Shown in pieces: positions 6,728-9,121 of a stretch of 9,121 bases of DNA. The translations under genes were made by a program, and so were the position numbers. Numbering within the stretch: position 1 is the stretch's first letter; the number at the start of each line of letters is the position of its first letter. Origin of the DNA: CAZQKL01 sp964593895 [NCBI: uncultured bacterium] (lineage in GTDB: Bacteria > DYJV01); NCBI GenBank assembly GCA_964593895.1, contig CAZQKL010000085.1, forward strand, positions 1-9,121, read 5' to 3'. The notes under the pieces were generated by a model that had not been told where the DNA came from, did no database searches, and saw only the letters and a list, made by a program, of their open reading frames with translations.

Positions 6728-7221
6728 TAGACAAATTAAAACTAACAGGTGTTCAAATTAATTATTACTTTGTTTGTAAGAGGAAACTCTGGTTATTTTC
6801 GAAAAATATAACTATGGAGCATAATTCTGAATTTGTAGAAATAGGGTTATTAATTCATAATTCTACCTACAAGAGAAAGAGAAAAGAGATTAATCTTGAT
6901 GGGATTAAAATTGATTTTTTTGAAAAAAATTCTGGGCTAATTCATGAGATAAAAAAATCCAGAGCTATTGAAGAAGCACATATCTGGCAGTTAAAATATT
7001 ATCTTTACTATTTTAAAAAACTTGGACTAAATTTAAAAGGAAAAATAGATTATCCAGCTTTAAGAAAAACTAAAGAAATAAATTTAAATGATACTGATAT
7101 TGAAAAACTGAATAAAATTATAAAAGAGATAAATTTAATTATAAATGACAAAAAAATTCCTCAAAAGATTTCAAAAAAATTTTGTAAAAAATGCAGTTAT
7201 TTTGAGCTTTGTTATGCGTAA
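6724..7221 (+). CDS. cas4: CRISPR adaptation nuclease Cas4 (RecB-like, 4Fe-4S)
   Basis: Trims and orients prespacers with Cas1-Cas2 so that new spacers carry the correct PAM. At 165 aa it is the normal short Cas4. Four cysteines for an iron-sulphur cluster are present: C18 (YFVCKRKLW) and C154, C157, C163 (FCKKCSYFELCYA). The RecB nuclease core shows H45 (GLLIH), D64 (IKIDFF), E75-x-K77 (HEIKKS) and Q89 with Y92/Y93 (QLKYY), so the enzyme should be active. The start overlaps the cas3 stop as ATGA. The last 8 nt overlap the start of cas1, consistent with a joint adaptation module. Confidence 0.95.
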   Translation: MIDKLKLTGVQINYYFVCKRKLWLFSKNITMEHNSEFVEIGLLIHNSTYKRKRKEINLDGIKIDFFEKNSGLIHEIKKSRAIEEAHIWQLKYYLYYFKKLGLNLKGKIDYPALRKTKEINLNDTDIEKLNKIIKEINLIINDKKIPQKISKKFCKKCSYFELCYA

Positions 7222-8200
7222 TTATTATATTTTTAGTTCAGGAAGAATAAGAAGAAAAGATAATACAATTTTTTTTGAATTTTCAGATAACAATAAAAAA
7301 TTGCCAATACCAGTAAATGATGTGGATTGTATATATATTTTTGGAGAAATTGATTTTAATACAAAGTTAATAAATTTCTTTTCTCAAAATAAGATAATAA
7401 TTCATTTTTTTAATTATTACGGATTTTATACAGGAACATTTTATCCAAAAGAATTTTTAAATTCTGGTGAAATTATAGTTAGACAGGTTGAACACTATCT
7501 TCATCCTGGCTTAAGAATAGAAATTGCAAAAGAATTTGTCAGAGGTGCTATTTATGGAACAATACAAAATTTAAAAAGATACAAAGATAAAATTGATAAT
7601 AATAAAATTGAGCAAGTTAAAAATTTATTTGAAATAGTTGACGAACAACATTCAATTAATCAATTAATGGGAATAGAAGGAAATGTTAAAGATTTATATT
7701 ATTCCTGTTTTGAGGACATAATTTCACAAAAAATAGATTTTAAAAAAAGGGTAAAGTTTCCACCAGACAACATGATAAATGCATTAATTTCTTTTGTAAA
7801 TAGTTTAATTTATACAGAAACTTTAAAAGAAATTTATAGAACACAGCTAAATCCAACAATAAGTTACCTTCATGAACCTGGTTATAGGAGATTCTCTTTA
7901 TCTCTTGATATAGCAGAAATTTTTAAACCTATTTTTGGTGATAGAGTAATATTTGAATTATTAAACGACAGAAAATTAAAGAAGGAACATTTTGATAAAA
8001 ATTTAAATTTTGCATATTTACTTGAAAATGGAAGAAAAATAGTTGTAAAAGCGATTGAAGAAAAATTAAAAAAAACTATTATTCATAAGCAGTTAAAAAG
8101 AAAAATCAGTTATAGAAAATTAATTAGACTTGAATTATATAAGTTAATAAAGCATTTGCTTAGAGAAGAAAGGTATAAAAGTTTTAGAATCTGGTGGTAG
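7214..8200 (+). CDS. cas1: CRISPR integrase Cas1 (type I-B)
   Basis: Metal-dependent integrase that, with Cas2, inserts new spacers at the leader-repeat junction; 328 aa. MRNYYIFSSGRIRRKDNTIFF is the classic I-B Cas1 N-terminus. The catalytic triad is visible: E155 (MGIEGN), H220 (YLHEPG) and D232 (LSLDIAEIFKP). I take ATG 7214 as the start because it gives exactly the family N-terminus; an upstream in-frame start at 7145 would add 23 basic residues that only read through cas4. GAG at 7204-7206 is a weak ribosome site. The gene overlaps cas4 by 8 nt and ends 2 nt before cas2. Confidence 0.97.
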   Translation: MRNYYIFSSGRIRRKDNTIFFEFSDNNKKLPIPVNDVDCIYIFGEIDFNTKLINFFSQNKIIIHFFNYYGFYTGTFYPKEFLNSGEIIVRQVEHYLHPGLRIEIAKEFVRGAIYGTIQNLKRYKDKIDNNKIEQVKNLFEIVDEQHSINQLMGIEGNVKDLYYSCFEDIISQKIDFKKRVKFPPDNMINALISFVNSLIYTETLKEIYRTQLNPTISYLHEPGYRRFSLSLDIAEIFKPIFGDRVIFELLNDRKLKKEHFDKNLNFAYLLENGRKIVVKAIEEKLKKTIIHKQLKRKISYRKLIRLELYKLIKHLLREERYKSFRIWW

Positions 8201-8202
8201 AA

Positions 8203-8484
8203 ATGTATGTTGTCGCAGTTTACGATATTTCAACTATTGATAAAAAAGGGCAGAAAAGATTAAATAAAATTATGAAATTGTTTAGAAAATATTTACATCA
8301 TACACAAAAATCAGTTTTTGAAGGTGAGCTTACAGAGGCAAAATTTATGGCATTAAAAACAGAAACTGATAAAATAATTAATTCTTCTGAAGATTATGTG
8401 ATATTTTTTAAAGTTGAAAATAAAAATAATTTAAAAAAAGAAATGCTTGGAATTCAATTTGATTCAACTGCAAATTTAATATAA
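8203..8484 (+). CDS. cas2: CRISPR adaptation protein Cas2
   Basis: Small ferredoxin-fold protein of 93 aa that dimerises and bridges two Cas1 dimers in the integration complex. MYVVAVYDIS at the N-terminus holds the conserved D8 after the first beta strand. KLFRKYLHHTQKSVFEGELTEAKF is the characteristic helix and strand that follow, and DYVIFFKVEN is the next strand. ATG 8203 is chosen over the in-frame GTG at 8194 because it gives the exact family start and has GGTGG (8193-8197) 5 nt upstream. It is the last gene of the operon and is followed directly by the CRISPR leader; no clear intrinsic terminator is seen after it. Confidence 0.96.
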   Translation: MYVVAVYDISTIDKKGQKRLNKIMKLFRKYLHHTQKSVFEGELTEAKFMALKTETDKIINSSEDYVIFFKVENKNNLKKEMLGIQFDSTANLI

Positions 8485-8584
8485 AATACATTATTAAAGA
8501 TTGGAGAAAATTTTTACTGATTTTTGAAAATTTAATAAGAGGAAAGTCCTGAAAATACAAAGTATTTCACCCATGCAAAAATGC
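8485..8584 (+). promoter_or_regulatory. CRISPR leader
   Basis: A 100-bp AT-rich stretch between the cas2 stop and the first repeat. Its place on the side of the GTTTTAG end of the repeats, next to cas2, marks it as the leader that should contain the array promoter and the integration signals. GAAAATTT occurs twice with 20-bp periodicity (8506-8513 and 8526-8533). A hairpin lies at 8550-8569, and GCA-AAAA-TGC (8575-8584) abuts the first repeat. I see no convincing -35/-10 pair, so the array may be read partly from the cas operon. Confidence 0.75.
8550..8569 (+). promoter_or_regulatory. Inverted repeat in the leader
   Basis: TGAAA(A)TAC pairs with GTATTTCA around an AAA loop: 8 bp with one bulged A. 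It ends 15 bp before the first repeat. No T-run follows, so it is a poor terminator. It may instead be a protein-binding or integration-anchoring motif, but chance cannot be excluded. Confidence 0.35.
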
Positions 8585-9121
8585 GTTTTAGCTCCCAATT
8601 GTGGGATTTAAAGTAAAAGATAATACTTATTCTTACTTAAGATTATCTTCGTTTTAGCTCCCAATTGTGGGATTTAAAGATATATAGATGTTTCAAATAA
8701 AGTAGTTGTAGGAATAGTTTTAGCTCCCAATTGTGGGATTTAAAGTATTGAGGAGAGTTCTTCCAATTAGGAACAATCGTATAAGTTTTAGCTCCCAATT
8801 GTGGGATTTAAAGAAAGAAAAATAAAACTTTCACATCAGAATTATAAGTGAGTTTTAGCTCCCAATTGTGGGATTTAAAGATTATACACTTCTTCTTTTG
8901 TAAAATTTGTCCCAGCGTTTTAGCTCCCAATTGTGGGATTTAAAGGATAATATTTGTAATGGTGATTTTGATTTTTCTGTTAGTTTTAGCTCCCAATTGT
9001 GGGATTTAAAGATTAGTTGTCCATTTACATAATAATTTTGGTTATTGTTTTAGCTCCCAATTGTGGGATTTAAAGCTGATTGGGGTCATGGTTAATTAAA
9101 ACTGTCCCGACGTTTTAGCTC
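8585..9121 (+). CRISPR. Type I-B CRISPR array, leader-proximal end, truncated by the window edge
   Basis: Nine 29-nt repeats begin at 8585, 8651, 8717, 8785, 8852, 8917, 8983, 9047 and 9112. The first eight are identical and the ninth is cut after 10 bases by the window end. Spacers run 8614-8650 (37 nt), 8680-8716 (37), 8746-8784 (39), 8814-8851 (38), 8881-8916 (36), 8946-8982 (37), 9012-9046 (35) and 9076-9111 (36), all different. The repeat starts GTTTTAGC, contains the stem TCCCA-ATTG-TGGGA and ends ATTTAAAG. Cas6 cutting at the base of the stem would leave ATTTAAAG as the 8-nt 5' handle, close to the usual I-B ATTGAAA-type handle. Orientation is the same strand as the cas genes, with the leader on the left, so spacer 1 is the newest. 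Confidence 0.99.

Noticed and set aside
7145-7213. cas1 start at 7145
   Set aside because: The added 23 residues are an out-of-frame reading of the cas4 C-terminal cysteine region; MRNYYIFSSG at 7214 is the recognised Cas1 start.

Overview
This window holds a complete type I-B CRISPR-Cas locus on the + strand. It comprises cas6, cas8b (Cst1 family), cas7 (Cst2/DevR family), cas5, cas3, cas4, cas1 and cas2, a leader of about 100 bp, and the leader-proximal part of a CRISPR array that runs off the right edge. The DNA is strongly AT-rich. The proteins are rich in Lys, Ile and Asn, and AGA is the dominant arginine codon. This fits an AT-rich bacterium, possibly an anaerobe or thermophile such as the Aquificota or Thermodesulfovibrio-like groups, but nothing here fixes the taxon.

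Left flank (1-479): the first 273 bases are the 3' end of a PD-(D/E)XK nuclease-domain gene of the AAA-ATPase-like/DUF1703 kind, broken by a frameshift near 160. Next comes an eroded copy of a dispersed intergenic repeat (about 307-375). A perfect extended -10 box (415-423) probably drives the cas operon, and it argues that cas6 begins at ATG 480, not at the upstream TTG 426.

Cas operon (480-8484): adjacent genes overlap by 4 to 14 bases or are separated by 1-2 bases, so all eight are very likely co-transcribed and translationally coupled. Cas6 matures crRNA. Cas8b, Cas7 and Cas5 form Cascade on the crRNA. Cas3 (HD nuclease plus helicase) destroys the target. Cas4, Cas1 and Cas2 select, trim and integrate new spacers. 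No separate cas11 gene exists, but cas8b carries a strong internal Shine-Dalgarno and in-frame ATG that would yield a 98-residue C-terminal small subunit (Cas11b). This hidden gene is the most interesting item in the window.

Array (8585-9121): nine 29-nt repeats with identical sequence (the ninth cut after 10 bases by the window edge) enclose eight spacers of 35-39 nt. Each repeat can form a TCCCA/TGGGA hairpin and would leave an 8-nt ATTTAAAG handle. The layout is canonical I-B. I found no additional unknown defence module, but the internal Cas11 start, the unusual Cas6 active-site region, the leader hairpin and the spacer content merit checks.
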